The position numbers were made by a program, and so were the translations under genes. Shown here piece after piece: positions 27,750 through 37,304 of a stretch of DNA of 64,000 bases (position 1 is the stretch's first letter; each line of letters begins with the position of its first letter). The DNA is from Ktedonobacteria bacterium brp13. GTDB lineage: Bacteria > Chloroflexota > Ktedonobacteria > Ktedonobacterales > Ktedonobacteraceae. The notes beneath the pieces are model-generated. The model did not search any database. It was not told the origin of the DNA and saw only the letters and a program-made list of their open reading frames with translations. Location: assembly GCA_015099395.1 (NCBI GenBank), contig AP024096.1, positions 2,356,001-2,420,000 of the forward strand. The letters are read 5' to 3'.

Positions 27750-27779
27750 ATTATACATTTCATTAATGTTAGTAGTCAA
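27750..27779 (-). promoter_or_regulatory. Sigma-70-type promoter of the pPIWI-RE operon
   Basis: On the minus strand TTGACT (27779-27774) and TATAAT (27755-27750) are spaced by 18 bp. Transcription would start near 27743 and cross the palindrome before reaching the first start codon. Confidence 0.6.
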
Positions 27780-28144
27780 TGCATAATATATAAATATATA
27801 ATTTAATTTAATGTGCTATACGCTTATACATAAAAATTGCTTGAAATACTGATAACAACTCCATACTACTGCAAGATAGGAGAGGAATGAGCACGTTAGG
27901 ACGATGATGTTCTATTAAATGGATGAACATCCATGCCAAATCTGCCGTAATGACAAGCAAACATGAAGTCAGCAAAACTCAAATGCGCGTATAAGTTATT
28001 GGCACTTACCCCACCAAACCGGCGAGAGAACCCATAGTTTGAGACAGCACTAAAATCTCAAACCTCATCAACTTTTCAAAGAATTGGAGGAAATCTTGTA
28101 CGTGATATCTAATCGCAACAATACTTCCTATTACGGATGAAGCG

Positions 28145-28234
28145 GTAGAGCCACATTATCCGGTGAACGCCAGCCATTCTGAGCTCACGTACCACCGATT
28201 TTTTTGAGCTCGCCACCATTTAGTGTGGCTCTAC
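28145..28234. repeat. 90-bp MITE-like inverted repeat
   Basis: Ends GTAGAGCCACA are perfectly inverted (28145-28155 and 28224-28234), with looser pairing inward for about 10 more bases. It is non-coding and sits in the 670-bp gap between the pPIWI-RE promoter and the tyrosine recombinase. The remainder of 27780-28447 is AT-rich with no gene seen. Confidence 0.6.
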
Positions 28235-28447
28235 CCTTCTTCGTATTTCGTCCGCTTTTATGAGACAAACAAGGATACATCAATACATCAATGAACACAT
28301 GGAGGAGCTTGATGTACATCCAATTTCTACAGATTCATGTTAGGAACATCCTGCTCCTCTTGACCTCAAACGAGAGTGATGCTACTTTCGTAGAGCAACA
28401 AGTACCTGCTTGTTACAACACAAAAATGCGGGAGAGTAGGTAATGGT

Positions 28448-29494
28448 ATGACAGGAGTGCTCATTCTTCGTGAGGATCGCACAGAGCTTATTACGCATAC
28501 GATAGAGCTTTGGATCAAAACGAAAACACAAGCATCCGAGAGTATGCGGACAAAAGAGATGTATGAACAAACTATCACGACTTTTCGTCACGTAACCCTA
28601 GCTGCGGGGATTGATCTGGATGGATTTTCACCTGCAATTTCGCTTCAAAGCATGACCTTTGATGACAGGGAACATGCACTTGCCGCACTTGGTCTCATTG
28701 CGCAAGCCTGGGCCGCCTCAACTCAAAAGGAAAAACAAAGGCAACAGGGCATTAGCGCCGCCACCTATAACAATCGTCTGACCATCATCAGTAGTTTCTA
28801 TCAGTTTGCCAAGGACCGACGATTGCTAAGAATGGAAAATCCGATTGAGCAGATCGAACGACGGAAGATTCAAGACTACGTCTCCGCTCGACCTCTCTTC
28901 AAGGACCAAATTGCAGCAGCACTCGCCAAAATCGAGAAACAGACATTGGCTGGGACACGGGATTTTGCCTTGATCCTGCTACTGCTTGGAACGGGGCGGC
29001 GTGGCAGCGAAGTTCGCCAACTTACATGGAAAGATCTGCAATTTCACGACGATGGAATGACGATTCGTTTCCATTGCAAAGGTGGGAAAGCTCTCTATGA
29101 TACCTTGGAGCCTCGGGTAGTTCGTGCTCTCCTCGCGTATCTTAACGCGATGTTTCACTACGATCCACAGGGACGGTCTGGGATTACGCTGAATCCAGAA
29201 CAACCTCTCTGGCTGTCCCTCTCGCATAAAAGATACCTTCAGCCTCTCTCTCAGAGAGGACTTGCTGACATTTTCGAACGGTATTTTGGGATGACCAAAA
29301 TTCATGCAACGCGACACACCTTTGCGCTGATGATGCTTAAATCGGGGGCAACTATTGTGGATATTATGAGAAGATTGGGGCACAATAATGTTGCGACGAC
29401 GAGTCGCTATCTGAACACTCTCGTAAGTGCAGACAATGCCTTTGCCAGCAAACTGCTTGACGAAATGGGAATACGAGATGATGAAGAGACATAA
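28448..29494 (+). CDS. Tyrosine recombinase/integrase (XerC/D-like)
   Basis: A 348-residue protein with an N-terminal core-binding domain (~10-130; TYNNRLTIISSFYQFAKD) and a complete catalytic domain: Arg185 in GTGRRGSEV, His286 and Arg289 in HATRHTF, His312 in RRLGHNN and the nucleophile Tyr321 in TSRYLN. All key residues are present, so it should be active. It lies divergently beyond the pPIWI-RE promoter and may be the integrase of an island carrying that operon; no attachment site was recognised. The ribosome site is weak and a nearby alternative start is possible. Confidence 0.8.
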   Translation: MTGVLILREDRTELITHTIELWIKTKTQASESMRTKEMYEQTITTFRHVTLAAGIDLDGFSPAISLQSMTFDDREHALAALGLIAQAWAASTQKEKQRQQGISAATYNNRLTIISSFYQFAKDRRLLRMENPIEQIERRKIQDYVSARPLFKDQIAAALAKIEKQTLAGTRDFALILLLLGTGRRGSEVRQLTWKDLQFHDDGMTIRFHCKGGKALYDTLEPRVVRALLAYLNAMFHYDPQGRSGITLNPEQPLWLSLSHKRYLQPLSQRGLADIFERYFGMTKIHATRHTFALMMLKSGATIVDIMRRLGHNNVATTSRYLNTLVSADNAFASKLLDEMGIRDDEET

Positions 29495-29664
29495 GATTCT
29501 CTAGGCCCATGGTCTTTTCTTACCAACGATGTGAAAAAGCTTGCCTCGCCATCGCAATAGGACGCGACAGCATTGACGAATGTCACGGATTGAGCATATG
29601 GCACCCAGGATGCGCGCCTCTCTTCGAGAAAGCAGTGGAGAGGGCGACAGATGATAGACAACGA

Positions 29665-32109
29665 TCAAACAGGGTGGTGACTGGCAGAGAGATCCACCGT
29701 TGCAAACTGTTGCATCCTTGCCGCTAACCAAATCACACCGCCACTATCTTCACCGGTCCCAGGATCGAACCATCCACTATTACACTCCATCGTTAGTGCT
29801 ACCATCTCATTTAAGATACTCAGCGTCTTGGGCTGGCGCAATTGTGTATCAGTATCGTGAACCAACAGAATGGCATCCTTGCGGACACGCAGAAGATCAG
29901 TCGTTACGCGTGTCATGACAGGATCAATCTGCAGTGCTAGCATCTGTTGGGCTTGCGTATGGCCAGGAGCGTTCGTCAATCCATTCAAATGAAGATCCAC
30001 ATGGGCCAGGTAACCAGGAGGCTCTTGATTCGGGATAACATTGAGCAGGCCGATTTTTCCAGCGACTGGATCAACTAACCAAGGCGAGTTGGGGACATCT
30101 TGCCACGCGTAAGATGCTCCATCAAGGTAGTCTATGATGCGGATCAACTGACGATGAATGAGATCCGCAGTGCCATCGGACATGTGTTCCCCCCAACTTC
30201 CTTGGGCAGCACTACTCCACTCTTCAATTTTTGACAGGTTGCGGGTCATCCATGTCACCAGACCGCCAGGGATATGGTTCTGCTGCAATGTCGGATCTTG
30301 CGCCAGCAAATGTCTTAAATGAGAAAGCCAGGAATACCCTTTCGCATCTCCAGGAGTAGGTATATTCGGGAACCATCCTTCCCAACACCATGTCTGTGGA
30401 TCTTGTGGGGGCGTCATAGGATTACTATTTTGCTGCTGCATTATGATCCGCACTCCGCTATAGGTCGCAAGAAGATTCGTATGAGCAGCAGCAGTGTATT
30501 GCAGGTATGCCTGTCCATGACTCATGACAGACAGGTGACCAAGGATAAGCGGCATCGTCTCATCATCAGCCTTATCTGGCATCAGCCACACGCCATAAAC
30601 CATCCCGGCAGGAGGCGGAGTCACATGTTGCAGAGAAAGCGTCACGACATCATTATAGCCGCTGGTCAGTGCAGGATCGAACTGTCCAGAACTCGTAAAG
30701 GTCATCATGCCAACGGATATCGGGCTCACAGCCTTTGGTGGACGGGATGTCGATGCGGATATCGATGCCGGAGTAAGCATACAGGGAACTAAAATGGTAC
30801 TGCCAACGACAAGCACAACAATGATACCAGCAAGGGAAACAACAGGATGTTTCCTCCTTGGAGGCTGTTTCAAAGGAACAGGCTCCGCATGTGAAGATTG
30901 ACGCAGTTCCTCACTGACCTGGAAAAGAGCAGACATCTGAGGAGAAGATGCTGTTTTTGCCTGTGAGGATACTGGAGGAAAAGGTGTCCGTAAGAGAAAG
31001 AGCGATGCCCACACAGATGGCTCAGATGAGGAAGGAAGGACACATTTTTTCACTGGGAAAGGGCGCAACGCACTGGCCAAAGCGAGCGAAGAAAACCACG
31101 GATCAGACAGGCAAAGCTGCAAGGCAACGAGCAGACTAGAGAGAAGCGCAGCACTGATAGCACTGATACCCAGGAAAGAGAACAGCAGTGAGAAGAACAT
31201 GGGGTTTGCTAGACCAATAAGGCCAAGAAACAGTAGGGCCAGATCGATCATGTGCGAAGGGTGAAATGCCACACGCTTCACCATCAGACTGTAGCCCAAT
31301 GGGAGAAGAGATGAACAGGAAGCCAGGGTCAAAACAGTCCCAATAGCGCTCGCGCTCGTAGCGTGCATCGTGAGACTGAACACGATTAATCCCGCTACTT
31401 CGAGGACCCCACTTCCTCCCGCAAGCACGAGATCGAAGCGATCTTTGCTGATCCAGTGGTGCACAGCATTTGTGCGAACCTCTGGCGGCTGCAGAGCAAG
31501 CAGAAGCGCAAGGAAGAGACAGGAACACGAACGAACGCCAAAGAGCACCCAGTACCAGTTGTCTGCTTGGCTGAACATCCCAATCCCAAAGTTAAAACAG
31601 CCCAGGCATACGGCAGCCGCAAGTGCCCACAGGATGCCTGAGGACATCGTGCGTAAAGACAAGCGTAAAGGAGAGGCAACCGAACCTGAACGAGACACTA
31701 CAAGGAGGATGCCTCCCAAGATCAGGCCAAGGCAGACTATATTGTCATGCTCATGGAAGATCATCATCGAGAGCACAACTGAGACAGCACTATTACTCGC
31801 GAGAATGGCACTTGTCGTACCAGTTGCACTCTCATGACATTGAAACGCTCGGTACATGCAAAAATAAGCCAGTGCACTGATACTCCCCAGACCAAGCACC
31901 ACACTGAGCGCCGTCCGGCTCATGATCAAGGAAGGAGCCGAGGCATGCATGAGAGAGGAAGGGGCAACGATGCCAAACAGGAGAAGGACACATAATCCAC
32001 AACATTGAGCCAGGACAGCGACGCGTTGCGTACTTAGTCGAACCAAGCCCGACGCGATATCTGCGCCACCCCAACAGATGGCAATGAGCAAACCAAGACT
32101 CGTATTCAT
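29665..32109 (-). CDS. EamA/DMT-type transporter fused to an RskA-like extracytoplasmic domain
   Basis: An 814-residue protein. Residues ~1-290 have ten hydrophobic segments and the two-repeat EamA (drug/metabolite transporter) look: SLGLLIAICWGGADIASGL and SATGTTSAILASNSAVSVV. A Ser/Pro-rich cytoplasmic stretch follows, then one membrane segment (VVSLAGIIVVLVVGSTILV) and an outer domain. The latter resembles the anti-sigma-K (RskA) domain in DVVTLSLQHVTPPPAGMVYGVWLMPD, and has a further unknown C-terminal region with QNHIPGGLVTWMTRNLSK. The start at 32109 has an AAGGAT ribosome site. The fusion is unusual; it may couple transport to sensing. Confidence 0.65.
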   Translation of the reverse strand: MNTSLGLLIAICWGGADIASGLVRLSTQRVAVLAQCCGLCVLLLFGIVAPSSLMHASAPSLIMSRTALSVVLGLGSISALAYFCMYRAFQCHESATGTTSAILASNSAVSVVLSMMIFHEHDNIVCLGLILGGILLVVSRSGSVASPLRLSLRTMSSGILWALAAAVCLGCFNFGIGMFSQADNWYWVLFGVRSCSCLFLALLLALQPPEVRTNAVHHWISKDRFDLVLAGGSGVLEVAGLIVFSLTMHATSASAIGTVLTLASCSSLLPLGYSLMVKRVAFHPSHMIDLALLFLGLIGLANPMFFSLLFSFLGISAISAALLSSLLVALQLCLSDPWFSSLALASALRPFPVKKCVLPSSSEPSVWASLFLLRTPFPPVSSQAKTASSPQMSALFQVSEELRQSSHAEPVPLKQPPRRKHPVVSLAGIIVVLVVGSTILVPCMLTPASISASTSRPPKAVSPISVGMMTFTSSGQFDPALTSGYNDVVTLSLQHVTPPPAGMVYGVWLMPDKADDETMPLILGHLSVMSHGQAYLQYTAAAHTNLLATYSGVRIIMQQQNSNPMTPPQDPQTWCWEGWFPNIPTPGDAKGYSWLSHLRHLLAQDPTLQQNHIPGGLVTWMTRNLSKIEEWSSAAQGSWGEHMSDGTADLIHRQLIRIIDYLDGASYAWQDVPNSPWLVDPVAGKIGLLNVIPNQEPPGYLAHVDLHLNGLTNAPGHTQAQQMLALQIDPVMTRVTTDLLRVRKDAILLVHDTDTQLRQPKTLSILNEMVALTMECNSGWFDPGTGEDSGGVIWLAARMQQFATVDLSASHHPV

Positions 32110-32462
32110 TCGACCATCCTTTCTGATTCTCAACCGAAACCTGAGAGGTTTACCATGCATGCACAGTCACGATTTTCCCTCACAAGTAGAGAGACACTAC
32201 GGTTTTTCAAAGACACACAGTTCACTGATTATCCAAAACGAAGCAGTGCGCAGAGACAAGAAAACCGAGCGCGTTCAAAGGGCACCATCGAGACAGAACA
32301 ACAAGAACAACACTGAGGAAGACTCGTCCCCTTCTTCTTTGATACGTCTCTCTCTTTCTCGCTTACACAAACTATGCATGAAAAGCCATATCATTTTGAA
32401 CATCGTTGGGTATCATTTCAGGTATCATTACGCTATCGTTTCAAAGTGATAGCTTTCACGAC
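32110..32462. other. Intergenic between EamA fusion and XRE-NB-ARC gene
   Basis: No gene supported. It contains the upstream region of the EamA-fusion gene and lies past the terminator of the regulator gene. Confidence 0.4.
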
Positions 32463-32495
32463 AAAAAAAGCAGCCTCGACGTCCATCGAAGCTGC
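32463..32495 (-). terminator. Intrinsic terminator of the XRE-NB-ARC gene
   Basis: On the minus strand GCAGCTTCGA pairs with TCGAGGCTGC (one wobble) across a 6-nt loop and is followed by seven T. It lies 47 nt past the stop codon. Confidence 0.8.
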
Positions 32496-32541
32496 GAAAA
32501 GAGGGCATGCGCTCTTAGGAAACGTGCCTCCGACCTTCCAA

Positions 32542-35118
32542 CTACTGAAGCGACTGAAGCCACGCATCCACTGTGTGCATTTTATAATGCTGGAGTGTGC
32601 CAAAGATGGCACGTGCACGCGCCGCGAGCTCCACGGCCTGCTCAATATGCTCTTGCTCGGCAGCGACTTGCGCTAAGCCATACAATGCAAGTGCCATCAT
32701 CTCCTGATCTCCTTTGGCAAGAGGAAGCATCTGATCGAACATTTGTTCTGCTTCATGCCATTTGTGATGCTGGAGCATATACACTCCATACTCACTCAAG
32801 ACATTACAGAGGACCCGCACACGCTGCACATGCTGAGCAAGGACAAGACTTTCTTGATAGAGCTTTTCTGCCTCTTCATCCTGCTTCTGGGCAAATTTCA
32901 CGGAGCCCAGATCGCAGAGCACCACACTGAGCCACTCCGGTGAGTGCACGTGCTGCACAATCTCCAGCCCTTCTTGCAGATATCGTTCTGCCTGCACCCA
33001 CTCCTCTTCCATCCTTTTTATAAATGCAAGATTGACCAGAATGACACAGATTTGATCCTGATATTTAATCTCACGAGCCACAGCCAGCGCGTCGAGATAG
33101 TACTGCTCGGCCTCTTGTGCATTGCCACGATTTCCCAGAAACGACCCGACATTGAGCAAACTAATGCACAATTGGTCGCGGAGATTATACGTTCGAGCAA
33201 TAGATAACGCCTGGAGCAGATAGGCTCGCTCCTGTTCACCTTGCCCACGTTCATGGGTAATAGTCCCAAGATACCGGCTGATTTTGCATTGTTCCATCGG
33301 TGTTTGCGCCAATGCTTGTGCCTCTTTGAGCAACTTCTCTCCCTCATCCAAAGAGCCACGCCGCCACATCATTCCGCCAAATTCTGTCAAGACCCGACAC
33401 AGCAAGGAGACATGATACGTGCGAGCTAGCATCAAACTGATGTGATACCGTTCCTCAGAAAGGGCAAACTTCCCTTGCCTTTGCGCCGTATCCCCCCATA
33501 AGAGGAAGTGTATGGCACGTTCGTGTTGCTCCTCTGTTGTAAGGTAAGTAAAGACATGGTGTAAGTAGGTATCGGCACGATCATAGAAACCACGCAGCAA
33601 CAGATACGGCACAAAGGCATGGATACAATGCAGAAGCATCGCTGATTCCAGGTTAAGACGAATCGCACGATCGAAGATCGTGTACAACGTCGGACACTCA
33701 AGATCCAAGCGTTCATAGTCCGGTGCTGCATCCAGGAAATGGGTCGCATAGACTAAGAGGCGACGGGTCGCGGTCACTTCAATCTCTGGCGTCAAACCGA
33801 GTCCAGCATAATCAGCAAGGATTTGATGCAGACGGCAGCGGTCAGTTCCATCACATTCAACAAGCCCCATATCGATCAGCTCATCAAGAAGTGCTTCAGC
33901 TCCCATCTTATGATCCTGAGTCATCACAGCGAGCGCCGCTTCCTCCGAAAACGTCTGGGGTTTTGCCGGAAAAAGCGCCAGCGCATAAAAGCCGAAACGA
34001 GCATCGGTACTCAGTCGCTGTACGGTTACTGCAAGGATAGTATCGAGCGAGATGTGCGATGTTGCAGCAAGAGAAGGATGAGAAACGGAAGGGATTGGCG
34101 GTTCACTCATCGTGAACCGTGTCGTGACGGACATAAGATCGGTGAGCGCAGCAGAAATACGACGTTGTGAACTAGAATACGACACCTTACGCAAGTAGTT
34201 GCCAATCAGCGTCAATGCAAGCGGGAGTCCACCGACAGCCTGCGCAAGCAAACGAAGCTGTTCTGGATACTTCTGCGCAACCTGAGGGGCGAGTTGCTCA
34301 AGCAAAAGGCAACTCTCATCCGCAGAAAGCTCCTGCACTGAAATAGCCTGAAGTGCAAGCTGTGAGGCAATGAGGGGGAATCGAGTGGTGATCACATGCG
34401 CACAGCTTTCGCCGCCAACAAGCAGAGCCAGCCCATCATCAAGCTGCCACACATCATCGATCACAAGAAGCATAGAGCGCTGAGTCAGCGCAAAGCGAAT
34501 CGCTTGGGTCCATTGCTCCTGAGTGTGCAACGATTGTATGTACGTCTCTGTCAACCCGAGCAATTCACCCCACCGATGTAGGATCGCCAAGACATTGGGA
34601 GTTGGACCGACAGGAGCCCAAAGGATACCATCAGGGAAAAGAGCAAGCGTTTCGGAACGATGACTAATCGCAGTGGCAAGAGCTGTCTTCCCAACACCAG
34701 GAAGTCCATTGAGTGTAGTGAGAGCAAAACTTCCTTTTTTCGACAACTGGTGCAGAATGGTTTGCATAATGGCATCACGGCCAATAAGCTGGATAAAATT
34801 CTCATGGGGAATAGCAGAGTCAATAGTAGGAGACGCTGATGGAGGAAGAGGAGCAAGAGAAGTAGGGGAAGCAACAGCTTCAACCTGATCGTGCTCAGGC
34901 AGAGGACCAACGATCGTTTCCCATCCAAAATCAACAGCCGTTGCTTGAAAAATATCGCATAAGAGACGACGATAATGCCGATGAGGAACAGTCTTCCCAT
35001 TTTCCCAGCGGCTCACTGTCAACTTCGTAACGCTCACTTTATCAGCGACCTCCTGTTGTGACCACCCTCTTTGTTCACGTCGTTCACGTAGTTGTGCTAA
35101 ATGGTTGTTTTTCCTCAT
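32542..35118 (-). CDS. XRE-HTH / NB-ARC (STAND) / TPR regulator
   Basis: An 858-residue STAND protein. Residues ~6-60 are an XRE helix-turn-helix (GWSQQEVADKVSVTKLTVSR). The NB-ARC NTPase has Walker A GLPGVGKTA (138-146) and Walker B LLVIDDVW (Asp221/Asp222), with GGLPLAL further on. A winged-helix-like linker leads to about seven TPR units in the C-terminal 400 residues (EAEQYYLDALAVAREIKYQD, EAEKLYQESLVLAQHVQ). Such proteins are signal-responsive transcription regulators or conflict-system sensors. It ends with a strong terminator and is monocistronic. Confidence 0.85.
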   Translation of the reverse strand: MRKNNHLAQLRERREQRGWSQQEVADKVSVTKLTVSRWENGKTVPHRHYRRLLCDIFQATAVDFGWETIVGPLPEHDQVEAVASPTSLAPLPPSASPTIDSAIPHENFIQLIGRDAIMQTILHQLSKKGSFALTTLNGLPGVGKTALATAISHRSETLALFPDGILWAPVGPTPNVLAILHRWGELLGLTETYIQSLHTQEQWTQAIRFALTQRSMLLVIDDVWQLDDGLALLVGGESCAHVITTRFPLIASQLALQAISVQELSADESCLLLEQLAPQVAQKYPEQLRLLAQAVGGLPLALTLIGNYLRKVSYSSSQRRISAALTDLMSVTTRFTMSEPPIPSVSHPSLAATSHISLDTILAVTVQRLSTDARFGFYALALFPAKPQTFSEEAALAVMTQDHKMGAEALLDELIDMGLVECDGTDRCRLHQILADYAGLGLTPEIEVTATRRLLVYATHFLDAAPDYERLDLECPTLYTIFDRAIRLNLESAMLLHCIHAFVPYLLLRGFYDRADTYLHHVFTYLTTEEQHERAIHFLLWGDTAQRQGKFALSEERYHISLMLARTYHVSLLCRVLTEFGGMMWRRGSLDEGEKLLKEAQALAQTPMEQCKISRYLGTITHERGQGEQERAYLLQALSIARTYNLRDQLCISLLNVGSFLGNRGNAQEAEQYYLDALAVAREIKYQDQICVILVNLAFIKRMEEEWVQAERYLQEGLEIVQHVHSPEWLSVVLCDLGSVKFAQKQDEEAEKLYQESLVLAQHVQRVRVLCNVLSEYGVYMLQHHKWHEAEQMFDQMLPLAKGDQEMMALALYGLAQVAAEQEHIEQAVELAARARAIFGTLQHYKMHTVDAWLQSLQ

Positions 35119-35500
35119 CCTTGGCCTTCTCTGTATGCCATAACAGTATCAATAGAAATTTTCCAGTGAACACACATACGCTTTTGCAAAGGAACATCCT
35201 ATTCTTCATTTCAAATACCGTAGCACATGTAGAATGGGTTTGTCAATAAACGCGGAATGTGAATTATATTGTGAATTCACCGTGCATATGTAAAATATGC
35301 TTTACATAATAAATCTACAAAAAAATGTATCTGCCAAAACATCTTTTTCTCGCTCCTATATCGATTATCAAAGGAAGTTCTTGACGCCTCTAAGCAGACA
35401 TCGAGAGACGAGGAGTATCTCTCTGCTTTTCTCCAGTAACAACAACAACTGTAGGGAGAACCCTGTTTCGAAAAACGAGAGGACAGCAGCAAAAAGCGGA

Positions 35501-35605
35501 TGCAGGAACCTTGTAGGAGTCTCATACACAAAAACAGTGAAATGCAAGCGTCTTGGGGGAGTTTCCTCTAAGAAATTGATGCAAATGCAGGAGCATTGTA
35601 GGAGT
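35501..35605 (+). repeat. Two direct repeats upstream of the NADAR gene
   Basis: TGCAGGAACCTTGTAGGAGT at 35501-35520 recurs with two changes at 35586-35605, an 85-bp period. They could be regulator sites or a decayed duplication. The remainder of 35119-35811 holds no gene that I can support. Confidence 0.5.
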
Positions 35606-35811
35606 TCGACTTGTTATGCTTGAGAGAAGCACGTGAGAGCCTCCACATTCTATTTCTCCAAAGAGAAAGGCTCTCGAACTGGCTACTATTCGTTGAAGGC
35701 GAACGCGGCTGACAAGAGGATGCAAGCTGCAGTAAAAGTGAGAGGAAAGCAGTCTCGATCTTTGAAAAGAGACAAGCGACTTCCTCACGAAAGAAGAGAG
35801 AAGGGGCGTTT

Positions 35812-36258
35812 ATGGCTATTCGATTTTACATGCTTCACAAGCCGTACGGCTGTTTTTCTAATTTTTCTGCCTATGGTTTTACACTCGACGACGTCTGGTG
35901 GATGACCAGTGAGCATTATTTTCAAGCGCAGAAGTTTTTTCCCTCCAATACTTACTACGCCGAACAAATCCGGCGAGCTAGTTCCCCAAGAGAGGCTGCC
36001 AACCTCGGACGACAGCGAACCATTCCTCTGCGTGCGGACTGGGAACAGGTAAAAGATGCGGTCATGCACCGAGCCGTTTTGTGCAAATTCGAGACACATG
36101 CAGATATTCGTGCCATCCTTCTGAGTACCGGAGACGAGGAGATTATTGAGAATGCACCCAACGATGCCTATTGGGGATGTGGCCCCAATGGTGACGGAGA
36201 AAACAAGTTGGGACACATTCTCATGCACATACGCCAAACGTTACGTGAGCGCAGGTAG
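35812..36258 (+). CDS. NADAR-domain N-glycosidase (YbiA/RibX-like)
   Basis: A 148-residue single-domain protein. Family signatures are GCFSNFSAYGF, WWMTSEHYFQAQKF, KDAVMHRAVLCKFE and ENAPNDAYWGCGPNGDGENKLG, ending in the typical ILMHIRQTLR helix. NADAR proteins cleave N-glycosidic bonds; described roles are removal of riboflavin-pathway intermediates and reversal of guanine ADP-ribosylation in DNA. The ribosome site is GAAGGGG. The gene lies 65 bp before an RNA polymerase alpha paralogue. Confidence 0.88.
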   Translation: MAIRFYMLHKPYGCFSNFSAYGFTLDDVWWMTSEHYFQAQKFFPSNTYYAEQIRRASSPREAANLGRQRTIPLRADWEQVKDAVMHRAVLCKFETHADIRAILLSTGDEEIIENAPNDAYWGCGPNGDGENKLGHILMHIRQTLRERR

Positions 36259-36323
36259 TCCAAGCATCGCGTTACCATGCGTCTGCTCAGCGCGATGGCC
36301 TCCACCGAAAATACATCGACGTC

Positions 36324-37304
36324 ATGGAGAAAGAAACTATGTTGAAAGAAGCCATCTTACCTCATATACGACAGAGGAACAGACAAGGCAACAGTGCAAG
36401 CTATGCGATTGAACTGTTAGAGGCTGGGTATGGTATGACCCTGGGCAACTCGCTGCGACGCGTTCTCCTGTCTTCGTTGCCCGGCGCGGCTGTCACCTCA
36501 ATTCGTATTGAAGGGGTACAACACGAGTTCCAGGATATCCCGAATGTAATGGAAGATGTCACTGAAATTGTCTTGAACATCAAGCGCTTACGTCTGCGCT
36601 GTTTCTCGAACCACCCCATCACGATGCGTCTGGAGATTAGCGGCGAGCGCGAGGTGACAGCTGCTGATATTGTAGCTATCGCTCCCAGCACAATCGAGAT
36701 TGTGAATCCTGAGCTGCATATTGCAACGCTCGATAATGAGAACGCACGCCTTGATATGGAGTTGGTCGTGGAGACCGGCAGAGGCTATGTTCCTGCCGCC
36801 GCAAAAGGTGATCAGCCCATCGGGGTTATCCCTGTTGATGCGATCTATTCACCTGTGCAAAAAGTGAAATATGCTGTTGAGCACACACTCGTAGGGCAGG
36901 CGACGAGCGTTGATACGATTGTGCTGGAAATTACGACGGATGGCACGATGACACCTGATGAGGCATTACGCCAGGGTGCGGATATTCTGGTACGGCACTT
37001 TACGTTGCTCGCCACTTATCGCGCTCAGCCGGTTGAGATTGAGCGATCACCGCTGAACAGTTTGCCTATTCCGCAGAAAATCTATAATACACCGATTGAA
37101 GAACTGGACCTTTCGGTGCGCGCTTACAACTGCTTAAAGCGAGGTGGAATCACGAAGGTGGGCCAAGCTCTCTCGATGAATGAAGAAGACCTGCTTGGTG
37201 TACGCAATTTCGGTGAGAAAAGTTTGCAGGAACTCGGTGAGCTTCTGCGTTTAAAAGGTTGCTTGCCTGAACCTTCTATAATTCCCGCAGAAGCGAATGT
37301 GTAA
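36324..37304 (+). CDS. rpoA: RNA polymerase alpha subunit paralogue
   Basis: A 326-residue RpoA. The N-terminal assembly domain is complete from YAIELLEAGYGMTLGNSLRR through RGYVPAA and IYSPVQKVKYAVE. The C-terminal domain retains the promoter-UP/activator surface (DLSVRAYNCLKRGGI, GVRNFGEKSLQELGELL, equivalents of E. coli Arg265, Asn268, Lys298 and Ser299). Its neighbours are not ribosomal-protein genes, so it is probably an additional copy. The N-terminus is short and unlike the usual one. ATG at 36324 or 36339 could start it. It overlaps the following ABC transporter gene by 8 bp. Confidence 0.88.
   Translation: MEKETMLKEAILPHIRQRNRQGNSASYAIELLEAGYGMTLGNSLRRVLLSSLPGAAVTSIRIEGVQHEFQDIPNVMEDVTEIVLNIKRLRLRCFSNHPITMRLEISGEREVTAADIVAIAPSTIEIVNPELHIATLDNENARLDMELVVETGRGYVPAAAKGDQPIGVIPVDAIYSPVQKVKYAVEHTLVGQATSVDTIVLEITTDGTMTPDEALRQGADILVRHFTLLATYRAQPVEIERSPLNSLPIPQKIYNTPIEELDLSVRAYNCLKRGGITKVGQALSMNEEDLLGVRNFGEKSLQELGELLRLKGCLPEPSIIPAEANV

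Noticed and set aside
35501-35605. Two similar 20-bp repeats 85 bp apart, possible small CRISPR
   Set aside because: Only two imperfect copies, not palindromic, no cas genes.
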